The notes beneath the pieces were generated by a model. The model saw only the letters and a program-made list of their open reading frames with translations. It was not told the DNA's origin and did not search any database. A DNA stretch of 44,863 nt from positions 1-44,863 of the forward strand of contig DUPC01000049.1 in the NCBI GenBank assembly GCA_012838545.1, in the 5' to 3' direction. This DNA comes from Acholeplasmataceae bacterium (GTDB lineage Bacteria > Bacillota_I > Bacilli_A > ML615J-28 > CAG-313). The position numbers were made by a program, and so were the translations under genes. Numbering within the stretch: position 1 is the first letter of the stretch; every line of letters begins with the position of its first letter. Shown piece by piece: positions 35,341-43,485 of this stretch.

Positions 35341-36514
35341 TTTTCCATATCGAAGGATTTTTGTGATAGTTGCGGATTCATTGGGAGTCGGTGCTTTGCC
35401 GGATGCAGAAAAGTACGACGATGCCGGTGCCAATACTTTGGGACATATTGCCCAATATGCAACATCATTTAAGATTCCCGTTTTAGAGTCGCTCGGCATT
35501 GGCCACATCTGTCCCAGCGATCGCATTAAAAAGGTAACTCCCCCAAAAGCTACTGTTACGAAGTTGCAGGAAATCAGTGTCGGCAAAGACACTTTGACCG
35601 GACATTTCGAACTAATGGGCTTGGAAGTACTGACCCCTTTCCCTTCCTTTACGGAAACTGGTTTCCCGCAGGAGTTAATTGACAAACTTTCTTCTTTCTG
35701 CAAACGCCCCGTTATCGGCAACATCAGCGCCAGCGGCACCGAAATTATCAAAGAACTCGGGGAAGAACAAATGCGAACCGGTGCGTTAATCGTTTATACT
35801 TCCGCTGATTCGGTTTTGCAAATCGCTGCGCATGAAGAAATAATACCTTTACCGGAATTATATTCCATTTGCGAATATGCTAGAAAGATTACGATGGAAA
35901 ATCCGAAATGGATGGTTGGTCGGATTATCGCCCGTCCTTATGTCGGAACCAATGCCTCGAATTTCACCAGGACAACTAATCGCCATGATTATGCGGTTAA
36001 GCCGTTTGCGAAAACGACGATGGATTATTTGAAAGAAGCCGGCTTTGATGTCATTGCCATCGGAAAAATAAACGATATTTTTGATGGCGAAGGCATTACC
36101 GAATTTTATCGTACCAAAAGCAATCGCCACGGCATGGAAACGACTATTGCAATGCTTGAAAAAGACTTTACCGGTTTGTGTTTTACCAATCTTGTCGATT
36201 TCGATGCCTTATACGGACATCGCCGTGATGTTGATGGCTATGCGAAAGCGATCGAAGAATTTGACGCTCAACTTGGCACATTTATTTCCAAGATGGAGGA
36301 CGATTGCTTGTTGATGGTGGTAGCCGACCACGGGAACGATCCGATTCACCAGGGAACCGACCATACGCGCGAATATGTTCCGCTTTTAATTTATGCCAAT
36401 AATTGGCAACCGGAAGTTTTGCCAACCCAAAAAAGCTTAGGCTGCGTTGCACAAACAATTGCGGATAACTTTAAAATTCAAAAGCCGAAAATCGGAACCA
36501 GCCTTTTAAAGTGA
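35333..36514 (+). CDS. deoB: Phosphopentomutase
   Basis: Interconverts ribose-1-phosphate and ribose-5-phosphate (and the deoxy forms) in nucleoside salvage. The 393-residue alkaline-phosphatase-superfamily protein has the N-terminal metal site IVADSLGVGALPDA, the GHFELMG region and the C-terminal metal motif VVADHGNDP with DHTREYVPLL. No nucleoside phosphorylase gene follows; instead comes an alpha/beta hydrolase. It ends with TGA. Confidence 0.97.
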   Translation: MNNFPYRRIFVIVADSLGVGALPDAEKYDDAGANTLGHIAQYATSFKIPVLESLGIGHICPSDRIKKVTPPKATVTKLQEISVGKDTLTGHFELMGLEVLTPFPSFTETGFPQELIDKLSSFCKRPVIGNISASGTEIIKELGEEQMRTGALIVYTSADSVLQIAAHEEIIPLPELYSICEYARKITMENPKWMVGRIIARPYVGTNASNFTRTTNRHDYAVKPFAKTTMDYLKEAGFDVIAIGKINDIFDGEGITEFYRTKSNRHGMETTIAMLEKDFTGLCFTNLVDFDALYGHRRDVDGYAKAIEEFDAQLGTFISKMEDDCLLMVVADHGNDPIHQGTDHTREYVPLLIYANNWQPEVLPTQKSLGCVAQTIADNFKIQKPKIGTSLLK

Positions 36515-36542
36515 AAAAGAAAGAAGAAGAGGTGAGATTTCG

Positions 36543-37460
36543 ATGCGTAGGCGATTGAGTATGAAATACGATGATAAAACCAATTTGGTTGTTTATCATT
36601 GGTGTTATTCAGAAACCGAACCTAAAGCCGTAATTCATTTGTCACACGGGATGGCAGAACATATTTTGCGGTACGACAACTTCGCTTCCTACTTAGCGGA
36701 TCAAGGTTTCTACGTAGTTGGGCATGACCATATTGCCCATGGAGAAAGCGCTGATAATCCTAGCGAAATAGGTATTATCCGCGAAAGCGACTTTATGAAA
36801 GCAATTATCAATGGAATGAAACTTGTATATGATGAAACTTTAGAGATTTATCCGGATCTACCCCGTTTCCTCTTTTCTCACAGTATGGGGGCGATGGCTG
36901 CCGAAAGGTATATTGAGTTATTTCCGAATGATTTCCAAAAAGTAGTTTTATCCGGTGCCGATATTGGCTCGTCAAGGTATTGGTTTTTGAAAATATTAAC
37001 CAAGATTATGATGTGGTTCCAAGAACCTACCGCTACTTCACAAATGCTTCATCGCTTGACCTTAGGTGCTTTTGACAAAAGGTTTCAAAATGATTATCCA
37101 AGGCACGGTTGGTTATCGACCGACAAAATGACGGTAATTGCTTATGACAATAATCCCTTGTGTGGAATGAAATTCCCCATCAACTATTTTCATTCTTTAG
37201 CCAAAATGCTCCTTAAGGCAAATTGTAAGAAGGAACTAAAGAAAATTTCGAAAGAAGTGGAAATTCTTTTAATCAGCGGGGAACAAGACCCAGTCACAAA
37301 TAAGGGCAAAGCCCTCCAAAAACGTTTGAAACGTTATCGCCGCTTTAAAATTGAAACAAACGGCATTATCTATCCTAAAGCCCGTCATGAATGTTTGAAC
37401 GAAGAAGCTTTCATCCAAAAGCAAGTTTATCAAGACCTCATTACATTCTTTCAAAACTAG
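36543..37460 (+). CDS. Alpha/beta hydrolase of the lysophospholipase/monoglyceride lipase type
   Basis: Serine hydrolase of 305 residues (Hydrolase_4 / serine aminopeptidase S33-like group). It has the oxyanion HLSHGMAEH near residue 32 and GHDHIAHGES (60-69). The nucleophile S114 lies in SHSMG, where the usual first glycine is serine. Acid and base candidates are in SGEQDPVTNKG and ARHECLNE. The probable substrate is a lysophospholipid or monoacylglycerol, by family only. ATG at 36543 has GAGGTGAG seven bases upstream. It is the last gene of the rightward run. Confidence 0.85.
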   Translation: MRRRLSMKYDDKTNLVVYHWCYSETEPKAVIHLSHGMAEHILRYDNFASYLADQGFYVVGHDHIAHGESADNPSEIGIIRESDFMKAIINGMKLVYDETLEIYPDLPRFLFSHSMGAMAAERYIELFPNDFQKVVLSGADIGSSRYWFLKILTKIMMWFQEPTATSQMLHRLTLGAFDKRFQNDYPRHGWLSTDKMTVIAYDNNPLCGMKFPINYFHSLAKMLLKANCKKELKKISKEVEILLISGEQDPVTNKGKALQKRLKRYRRFKIETNGIIYPKARHECLNEEAFIQKQVYQDLITFFQN

Positions 37461-37474
37461 ATCAACCTGAGATT

Positions 37475-37500
37475 AAACACCACGATTGTGGTGTTTTTAT
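37475..37500 (+). terminator. Terminator after the alpha/beta hydrolase gene
   Basis: Perfect nine-pair stem AAACACCAC with GTGGTGTTT, loop GATT, followed by TTATTTT. Confidence 0.9.
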
Positions 37501-37707
37501 TTTAGCGAAACCCAAAACAGGGCCATTTTAACTCTTTGTCCTCGATGAAGGTAATTAAACGTTTATCGCAAAAAAACTCGGAATTTGGCTGTTTTTGGGC
37601 TCTGTTGGTTAAAATAGAATTAAGTAGTAATTTAGGAATTGGATTATCTGAGTTCGAAAGTATTAGGCAAATAACCCAAGAAAGAAACCTAAAACCAGTG
37701 TTTTCAC

Positions 37708-37776
37708 AACCCTTCTGTGCGCGTTTGAAAAAATATTTTGTGGGTAATTACCCATTCGAACGCTTATAGAGGGGTT
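37708..37776 (+). repeat. Long inverted repeat with wobble-compensated pairing
   Basis: Bases 37708-37727 pair with 37757-37776: fifteen Watson-Crick pairs, four G-U wobbles and one mismatch, extended inward by two A-T pairs. The loop carries a second hairpin, TGGGTAATTACCCA (37741-37754). Wobbles are allowed only on the rightward strand, hinting at a structured RNA, though a decayed mobile-element end is an alternative. Confidence 0.5.
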
Positions 37777-38320
37777 TTGGATTTAGAGGTTAAAAGCTCA
37801 TTTTTTAAAAAAGCTTTAATAATACTTGATTATCAAAAGCTAATTCGAGAATCACCCCCATTTTTTTTAGAAGTGCTTAACTTGGGTAAAACAAAAATTT
37901 GGCCAACTAATCCGGTAACCATTTTTTGAATCATAAAAAAAATAATATATTCAAAAATTGACTCTTGGAAAAACCCTAAAGGGGATATAAATAAAACGAG
38001 TTATATTCGGTTACGAAAACGTAAGAGATCTATCCAACTAAAAAATACTTTCTAAAAGTTTATATAAAGCAAAACCAAACCGTTTCAGAAAAGCCTGAAA
38101 AGAATTATCAAGCTAAAAATAATTCGAGCGCTTCTAGATTGGTAATTTATCTCATAAAGGGAACTAAGAAAAAAATTGATAGTTTTAAGGTGGGGAAAAG
38201 TAAACCCATTTAGAATCTTTATAAGCAAATCAAATAACCATTTCTATTTATTTTTCTGCATTTATTATAATTATCAACACTTATTAAAAAGTTGATTTTA
38301 TCGGCTTATTACCTTTATAA

Positions 38321-38390
38321 ATAGAAAGTTAACATAATATATATTATAGGAAGTTACATGTATATAGTGAATTACCGAATATAGGAAGTT
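38321..38390 (+). repeat. Three short direct repeats ATAGRAAGTT
   Basis: ATAGAAAGTT at 38321, ATAGGAAGTT at 38346 and 38381, each followed by TA/TAACAT-like sequence. Spacing is 25 and 35 bases. They begin at the end of a possible -10 element. Confidence 0.5.
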
Positions 38391-38410
38391 AAACATATTC
38401 TTTTCCGTTG

Positions 38411-38459
38411 AATTAGGTAGTTTATTGCAGGATTTTGCCTAATTGTGTCGAATAAACTA
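38411..38459 (+). repeat. Two interlocking inverted repeats (possible pseudoknot or alternative hairpins)
   Basis: AATTAGG (38411-38417) is complementary to CCTAATT (38438-38444), and TAGTTTATT (38418-38426) to AATAAACTA (38451-38459). The arms alternate a-b-a'-b', so the stems cannot both nest. Confidence 0.4.
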
Positions 38460-38663
38460 ATTCATTTTTCCTTATCTGACTATGTTTATTTGGGCTTCTT
38501 TTGTCGACTCTTTGGATGTAATGAAACCAAAAAAACCACGTTATTCCTCATTTCTTCAGTTTATTGAATAAGATTTCATTTTGATTAACAAGGTGCCTAA
38601 TTAGGCCAATTTTTAAGGTTAAATCCCAAAATTGGATAGGTGTTCTTCTTCAATCAGAAATAA

Positions 38664-38689
38664 TAAAAAAAGCCCATTGTCAGGACTTT
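38664..38689 (-). terminator. Terminator of the rluB-PHP operon
   Basis: Read leftward, AAAGTCC pairs with GGGCTTT (one wobble), loop TGACAAT, followed by seven or more T. It is eleven bases after the last stop codon. Confidence 0.82.
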
Positions 38690-38699
38690 TGAAAGGTAA

Positions 38700-39530
38700 T
38701 TATACATTGTTTTCTTTTTCGTTTGCTGTAGGAAGGGTTATTCGCGTGGAATATTTGATGCCAATAGCTTCTGCCATTTGGTAAGCGGTCAGAGTTGCTT
38801 GATCATGGAGATGTTCAACCAAGTGGCAATCATCGTTGATTATTACTTTGGCTCCTTTACTTCTTACCAAGCGCCAAAATTCCAATCGGGGATAACGATA
38901 AACAATTTCCCCTTCGGGATTTAGGAAGGACCGTTTACGTATTCCGTTGGCATTCATTTCAAGATAAACATCATTGGCGATGCAGGCATCGATTATCTGT
39001 TCCGCAATTTTAATCGCATAAGCGTTCCAGTCAGGATTATTGAATAAATAAATATCCGGATGCGCAAGGATAGTAAACCAACCGGTGTTAAGGGCTTTGG
39101 TGACGGTTTGCGCATAAACATCCAACCGGGCAGGAGTCATCTTGTCGTAGACACTAAAAAATCTTCCCTGCGTTAATGGTAAGTAGTGCTGTCCCAAAAT
39201 CAAGTAATCAACCTCATTAAGCATTTGGGGATAAAGCTCGTGCATGGCCTCAAAGTATTCAGCCTCTAAAGCCGAGTATAAAACAATTTTCCCTTGATAT
39301 TTCTTTTTCGCACGCGCAAGGGAGGGTAAGTAAATTGTTCGATATTCCTCTTTAGTCATCCTCCGGGTAACCAACTTCTTCTCAATCTCATCAATTAACG
39401 GCACATGATCGGATATTCCGATTTCTTTATATCCCAGTTCGATTGCTCGGTCTACATAATCGTCAATGTCGCCAATCGCATGTCGACAAAGCCAAATATG
39501 CGTATGATAGTTGCTGTCAATATTTAGCAT
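38700..39530 (-). CDS. PHP-domain phosphoesterase (histidinol-phosphatase-like)
   Basis: Metal-dependent phosphoesterase of the PHP superfamily, closest in pattern to HisJ/HisK histidinol phosphatases. In its 276 residues I see SNYHTHIWLCRHAIGD near the N terminus, ISDHVPL, a central ALEAEYF segment, ILAHPD, and INDDCHLVEHLHD near the end, together supplying the usual His/Asp/Glu metal ligands. No histidine biosynthesis gene is present, so the physiological substrate may be different. ATG at 39530 overlaps the previous stop by one base. It is the last gene of the rluB operon. Confidence 0.85.
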   Translation of the reverse strand: MLNIDSNYHTHIWLCRHAIGDIDDYVDRAIELGYKEIGISDHVPLIDEIEKKLVTRRMTKEEYRTIYLPSLARAKKKYQGKIVLYSALEAEYFEAMHELYPQMLNEVDYLILGQHYLPLTQGRFFSVYDKMTPARLDVYAQTVTKALNTGWFTILAHPDIYLFNNPDWNAYAIKIAEQIIDACIANDVYLEMNANGIRKRSFLNPEGEIVYRYPRLEFWRLVRSKGAKVIINDDCHLVEHLHDQATLTAYQMAEAIGIKYSTRITLPTANEKENNV

Positions 39531-40603
39531 TAGCGTAATAACCTCGATATGTCTTTCTCTTCTGTTTCGATTTTAACCCATCTGGCGCTCCGGCCGGTGC
39601 CTAGTGGGCGGATGCGATTATCGCATTTCAATTTTTTTAAAACTCGATTGATTGTGGAATCGCTGATGTTGGGATGATAGTTTTTGATATCCGCTTTGGT
39701 GAAAATATCGGGCAGTTTTTCAATCGTTTGTTCGACATGGTCGACTTTAAGTAAATTTTCATCATATTGGTAATTGATTAGGAAGTTTTCCAAATTAATA
39801 TAAGATTCTTCGATTATTTTAAACAAGATACGGTTTAAGCCAAAGACTTGCATAAAACCTTCGTAATAGTTCAAACTCGCAACATTAACTTCGTTTTGAA
39901 TATCCATTTGATATTTAAAAAAGATTTCAAAGAAACTCAGGTAGTAAAAGCAATGAATACCGCTTCTCAGAATCATGTAATATAAAGCCAAAAAGCGCAT
40001 TAATTCATTGCCTTTGGTGAACGGTTTAATATTGGCCATTTCTACAAAGACAATTGACGAAAGAAATATTGGTTCAAATTGCTTTTTTTCGATCATCAAA
40101 TAATAATCATCCAGAACAGTGTCAAACAATACGCGACGGCTCTTTAACGGAATACGAGTTTTTCCTTTTTTAGTGAAGTTGATTTTTTTTCCTTTGGAAT
40201 CAACCGGAACCAAATTTTCCATATCAAAGGAGGCGTAATTTCGGCCGAATATTTTATTGACCATGGAAAGTAAATCGCTCGAATTAAAAGGATATTCTTG
40301 GGCTTGGGTTTGAATACTGGTTAAAACAGTTTTTATTTTTGCTACAACTTTTTCGTCGGCTGTGCGGGGTTCGGAATTTTTGGTAACAATTAAACGCATC
40401 CGATTGTCATTAATGTTTAAACCAATTAATTGAGCTAAAAAATAAGTATCCGTTTCCAAGGTCTTCTCTTTAATCAATTCTAGATTGTTGCATAAAATGG
40501 AACAGTATTGTTCATTTTTGCCCAGAAATCGATAAACCCTTAACATGGATAATAATAAATCAGCAGGCAAAATGTATTGTTTAACATTTTCTAAATGACT
40601 CAT
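39530..40603 (-). CDS. Fic-fold protein with degenerate active site and C-terminal winged helix
   Basis: A 357-residue protein. Around residues 190-203 the sequence NIKPFTKGNELMR aligns with the Fic motif HPFxxGNGRxxR, but the catalytic histidine is lysine (K193), and the second glycine and arginine are E200 and L201. The surrounding helices (FVEMANIKPF, RFLALYYMILRSG) fit the Fic core. A winged-helix domain lies at about 290-350 (FTKADIKNYHPNISDSTINR then RPLGTGRSARWVKI), as in many Fic-wHTH proteins. AMPylation is therefore unlikely; a DNA-binding or scaffold role is inferred. The start at 40603 has only a weak ribosome-binding site. It lies 34 bases after the PAP2 gene. Confidence 0.65.
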   Translation of the reverse strand: MSHLENVKQYILPADLLLSMLRVYRFLGKNEQYCSILCNNLELIKEKTLETDTYFLAQLIGLNINDNRMRLIVTKNSEPRTADEKVVAKIKTVLTSIQTQAQEYPFNSSDLLSMVNKIFGRNYASFDMENLVPVDSKGKKINFTKKGKTRIPLKSRRVLFDTVLDDYYLMIEKKQFEPIFLSSIVFVEMANIKPFTKGNELMRFLALYYMILRSGIHCFYYLSFFEIFFKYQMDIQNEVNVASLNYYEGFMQVFGLNRILFKIIEESYINLENFLINYQYDENLLKVDHVEQTIEKLPDIFTKADIKNYHPNISDSTINRVLKKLKCDNRIRPLGTGRSARWVKIETEEKDISRLLR

Positions 40604-40637
40604 CTTCTTACTCGCTTTCTATTATTTTGAAAAGCCC

Positions 40638-41522
40638 TTAGAGGCCATGAGGAAAGAATTTATTTTTTAAAACCAGCGGATAAACACCTATCGCAAAGAA
40701 GGTAATAAAAAAATAACGCAATAAGGAAAAAATCAACTTATCTGGGAAGACCAGTTTTAATCCTTCCTTTATTCCTAAGACAATTCCTAGTGCTAAAATC
40801 ATTCGCAGAATCTTCTTCCATAACGGAACTTCCAAGGAGAAGCCGATAAAGGTTTTTTCAATAGCTAGTCCGCTAACAAAACCAAGTAATAATCCATAAA
40901 CCTTAAAAAGGTCTTGGTGAGGTGTTAATATTAGGAAGGGAATTAAACCTATCGCAGCAACCAGATACATCCAAAATGGCGATATTTTTTTTATTGCCAA
41001 AAATGAATACAGAAAAATAATAAATATTGAGGTCAACACTCCCAAAATTACTCCTGCTATCACATCGACGGGGAAATGAACCCCAAGGTAGACCCGCGAA
41101 AGGGGAACAATTACGATTAAGACAATACAGACAATCGTTAACCACTTCTTCTTCGCTATCTTAGAAAGAGTGGAATAAAGGCTAGCGCTATTTTGGCTGT
41201 GTCCGCTCGGAAATGATGAACCGGTGGCATTTGTTGAACCAACGGAACCTTTTATCAAGTGTTCTTTTTCTGGGTATTCGAAAGGTCTTTTGGCTTTAAC
41301 CATTCCTTTTAAAACACCATTGAAAGCCCCAGAGAACAAAACGATAAAACCAATTTTTTCGCCTTTTTCTTTGTTTAGGCAAAAATAGAAAAGGCCGATA
41401 ACGGCTATTAATAATATTTCACCGCCGAATTGTGTAAACACTAAAAAAAGTTTGGTTAGAAAGTCATTGCTGATTTGGTGCAACCCTTCCAGCAATCCCC
41501 ATTCCCAGGTAAAACGATACAT
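40638..41522 (-). CDS. PAP2-family membrane phosphatase
   Basis: Membrane phosphatase of 294 residues with all three superfamily motifs: KAKRPFEYP, SSFPSGHSQ and SRVYLGVHFPVDVIAG, so the catalytic histidines and arginine are in place. About seven to eight hydrophobic helices. Likely substrates are phosphatidic acid, phosphatidylglycerophosphate or undecaprenyl pyrophosphate; the sequence does not decide. ATG at 41522 has AGGAGT upstream, nine bases after the rluB stop. Confidence 0.9.
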   Translation of the reverse strand: MYRFTWEWGLLEGLHQISNDFLTKLFLVFTQFGGEILLIAVIGLFYFCLNKEKGEKIGFIVLFSGAFNGVLKGMVKAKRPFEYPEKEHLIKGSVGSTNATGSSFPSGHSQNSASLYSTLSKIAKKKWLTIVCIVLIVIVPLSRVYLGVHFPVDVIAGVILGVLTSIFIIFLYSFLAIKKISPFWMYLVAAIGLIPFLILTPHQDLFKVYGLLLGFVSGLAIEKTFIGFSLEVPLWKKILRMILALGIVLGIKEGLKLVFPDKLIFSLLRYFFITFFAIGVYPLVLKNKFFPHGL

Positions 41523-41531
41523 AATGCACTC

Positions 41532-42302
41532 CTAATAGATTCGATATTTGTGTATTGGTTCGCGTTTTAAGATTTTTTCTTCTGTTGCTAAAACACGCAA
41601 TTGTTTTACTTCATGGATAGATAAACTGCGAACAGCTCCTTCCGGCAAATTCTCAATGGTAATATTCCCAAAGCGTACTCTGGTCAAGCGTTTGACCGGA
41701 TAGCCGATGGCTTCAAACATTTCTTTTACTTGATGGTTTTGTCCCTCGGTTAAAATTATGCGCACAAGTGAAGACTGATTGCGTTTGTCAATGCTTTCTA
41801 TTTCACATAGGGCCGGCAAGTATTCGGCTATATTGGTTTTTAAACCTTTTTCCAGTTTAGCCAGCACCATGTCATTGATAATACCTTTGACGCGTACCAA
41901 ATATTCTTTTTGGATGCCGCTGTTTGGACCAATCATTAAATTAGTGAAATCTCCGTCATTGGTAATTAAAATGATGCCTTTGGTATCGTAATCTAATCTA
42001 CCCACCGGGTAAAGACGATATTGTTTTAATTCCGGCGGCAGGATATCGATGATGGTTTTTCGTCCCCGATCATCCGAAACGCTGGAAATAACTCCGCGAG
42101 GTTTATTCAAACAATAGTAGCGTTTTTCTTCGGTTTCTAGTTGCACGCTGTCAACTTCGACGGTATCCTTAGGACCTACAAGGTATCCCATTTCGGTTAT
42201 AACTTGTCCGTTCACTTTGACACGTCCGGCTTTAATCAGTTCTTCGGCCTTTCTTCGAGAAGTGACTCCCGAATGAGCTATGCGTTTTTGTAATCTTTCC
42301 AT
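41532..42302 (-). CDS. rluB: Ribosomal large-subunit pseudouridine synthase RluB type
   Basis: Converts a uridine in helix 89 of 23S rRNA to pseudouridine. The 256-residue protein has an N-terminal S4 RNA-binding domain (LQKRIAHSGVTSRRKAEEL) and a catalytic domain with the RsuA/RluB signature GRLDYDTKGIILITND containing the catalytic aspartate. ATG at 42302 has AAGGTG upstream. It heads the leftward operon and lies beside spmB, as rluB does in B. subtilis (spmA-spmB region). Confidence 0.93.
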   Translation of the reverse strand: MERLQKRIAHSGVTSRRKAEELIKAGRVKVNGQVITEMGYLVGPKDTVEVDSVQLETEEKRYYCLNKPRGVISSVSDDRGRKTIIDILPPELKQYRLYPVGRLDYDTKGIILITNDGDFTNLMIGPNSGIQKEYLVRVKGIINDMVLAKLEKGLKTNIAEYLPALCEIESIDKRNQSSLVRIILTEGQNHQVKEMFEAIGYPVKRLTRVRFGNITIENLPEGAVRSLSIHEVKQLRVLATEEKILKREPIHKYRIY

Positions 42303-42330
42303 AATTTCACCTTATATACTTCTAATATAT

Positions 42331-42360
42331 ATTATACTAAATTTTTCCCCTTTTTACCAA
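42331..42360 (-). promoter_or_regulatory. Promoter of the rluB operon
   Basis: Read leftward: TTGGTA (42360-42355), 18-base spacer, TATAAT (42336-42331), about 29 bases before the start. Confidence 0.65.
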
Positions 42361-42370
42361 TTATTAAACA

Positions 42371-42422
42371 AAAAAATCGCTTTCTCAAAAACCCCCATTT
42401 TTGGTCTTAAAGAAAAACGATT
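42371..42422 (-). terminator. Terminator after spmB
   Basis: Read leftward, AATCGTTTT (42422-42414) pairs with AAAGCGATT (42383-42375) with one wobble. An inner CAAAAA/TTTTTG hairpin sits in the loop, and a T run follows. The first arm lies within the last codons of spmB. Confidence 0.7.
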
Positions 42423-42898
42423 CCGATTAAAGTTGCAAATAAAAAGGTGATCAAATCTGCAAGCAATCCTGCTTTCAAAGTATAACGGATTTTGGTTATT
42501 TTTACCGATCCAAAGTAGACCGCTACGATATAAAAAGTCGTGTCGCTGGACCCTTGAATCAAAGCGGAAATTTGCGCTATTTGGGAATCGACTCCATATT
42601 TTTGAATAATATTGGTCATGACGATTAATGAAGAGTTTGCCGAGAGGGGGCGAAAAAGAATTTGCACAAGCAATTCCGGCGCCAAAAAAGTGGTTGTGAA
42701 AAGGGTGGCCAAAAGCTTCATCAAGCCCGATTTTAAAAACACATTCAAGGCAAAGAACAACACAAAGAAAGTTGGAAAAAGTTTATAACTAGCTTTTAAA
42801 CCTTCTTCCACTCCTGTTTCAAACGAGCTAAAACAATTGGTTTTATTGATTATACCCAAGCAAATAACCAGAATAATAAAAACCACTAAAATAATCAT
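42407..42898 (-). CDS. spmB: Spore maturation protein B
   Basis: Membrane protein of the nucleoside-recognition/SpmB family; with SpmA and a Dac carboxypeptidase it is needed in B. subtilis for spore core dehydration and heat resistance. The 163-residue sequence has the family core RPLSANSSLIVM, LIQGSSDTTFYIVAVYFGSV and a C-terminal helix, among four to five hydrophobic segments. It overlaps spmA by four bases. There is no sign of decay. Confidence 0.92.
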   Translation of the reverse strand: MIILVVFIILVICLGIINKTNCFSSFETGVEEGLKASYKLFPTFFVLFFALNVFLKSGLMKLLATLFTTTFLAPELLVQILFRPLSANSSLIVMTNIIQKYGVDSQIAQISALIQGSSDTTFYIVAVYFGSVKITKIRYTLKAGLLADLITFLFATLIGIVFL

Positions 42899-43485
42899 TT
42901 AATGTTCCTCTGAGAAAAAAAGTAAAATAATCGGTCGCAAGTAATGGCTATTATAGTAGCAAAGGCACTGGTAATACTCATGAGAAGGATTAACTTAAAG
43001 GAGTCGTTTGCACCAAATAACGCCCGAAGGCCAAAAAGGGAACTCGGAAAAATGGTTAAGGAACTGGCATTCAGCAAAACAAAGGTGGTCATGGAACGCG
43101 TTGAAGTGTCAGGAACCAAATTAGTTTTTTGCAACTCCTCCATGGCTTTTAACCCTAAAGGTGTGGAAGCTGTTCCTAAGCCTAAGAGATTACATACCAC
43201 ATTCCCCGCAATCAATTCCAACGCTTTACAGTCTCTGGGCAATTCCGGAAATAATAGACCCAAAGGTTTAATTAGGATCAGGGAAACTCGCTTAACCAAA
43301 CCAGAATCGATGGCAATCCGAATGATACCGCTCCAAAAAATCAGCATTGTAGCGATTTTTAAATAAATATCGATTGACTCTTTGGCACTGCTTAACATTA
43401 CATTTCCTAAAGTATTAAGGTTACCGGTTGAAACGCTGATTAAAATTCCTAAAAAAAGCAAAACCAACCAAATCCGGTTAATCAT
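42895..43485 (-). CDS. spmA: Spore maturation protein A
   Basis: Partner of SpmB, same membrane family. Visible features are MINRIWLVLLFLGI at the N terminus, LIFWSGIIRIAIDSGL, the conserved NVVCNLLGLGTASTPLGLKAM and a long TTFVLLNASSLTIFPSS segment. ATG at 43485 is preferred: GAAGGTG ends five to seven bases before it, whereas the GTG at 43494 overlaps that site. The result is 196 residues, overlapping the dac gene by eight bases, so all three genes form one unit. Confidence 0.92.
   Translation of the reverse strand: MINRIWLVLLFLGILISVSTGNLNTLGNVMLSSAKESIDIYLKIATMLIFWSGIIRIAIDSGLVKRVSLILIKPLGLLFPELPRDCKALELIAGNVVCNLLGLGTASTPLGLKAMEELQKTNLVPDTSTRSMTTFVLLNASSLTIFPSSLFGLRALFGANDSFKLILLMSITSAFATIIAITCDRLFYFFSQRNIK

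Larger units (their letters stand above)
37501..38663. other. 1.16-kb non-coding gap between convergent operons
   Basis: No credible gene is seen on either strand. Short open frames at 37536-37769 and 37738-37929 lack a convincing ribosome-binding site, a domain or normal composition. The stretch is more AT-rich than its surroundings, especially after 37.9 kb, and is bounded by two inward-facing terminators. I find no tRNA, tmRNA, RNase P, SRP or 6S hallmark. It holds a long imperfect hairpin (37708-37776), three short direct repeats (38321-38390), interlocking inverted repeats (38411-38459) and a palindrome (38595-38606). A plausible rightward promoter is TTGATT (38292-38297), 18 bases, TATAAA (38316-38321). 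Confidence 0.6.

Noticed and set aside
37536-37929. Two overlapping short open frames (77 and 63 codons) in the gap
   Set aside because: No ribosome-binding site, no recognisable domain, irregular composition, and they run across the structured inverted repeat.
37501-38663. Known large RNAs (tmRNA, RNase P, SRP, 6S) in the gap
   Set aside because: None of their conserved cores (tRNA-like ends, P4-type segments, SRP tetraloop helix, long 6S bubble) could be found on either strand.
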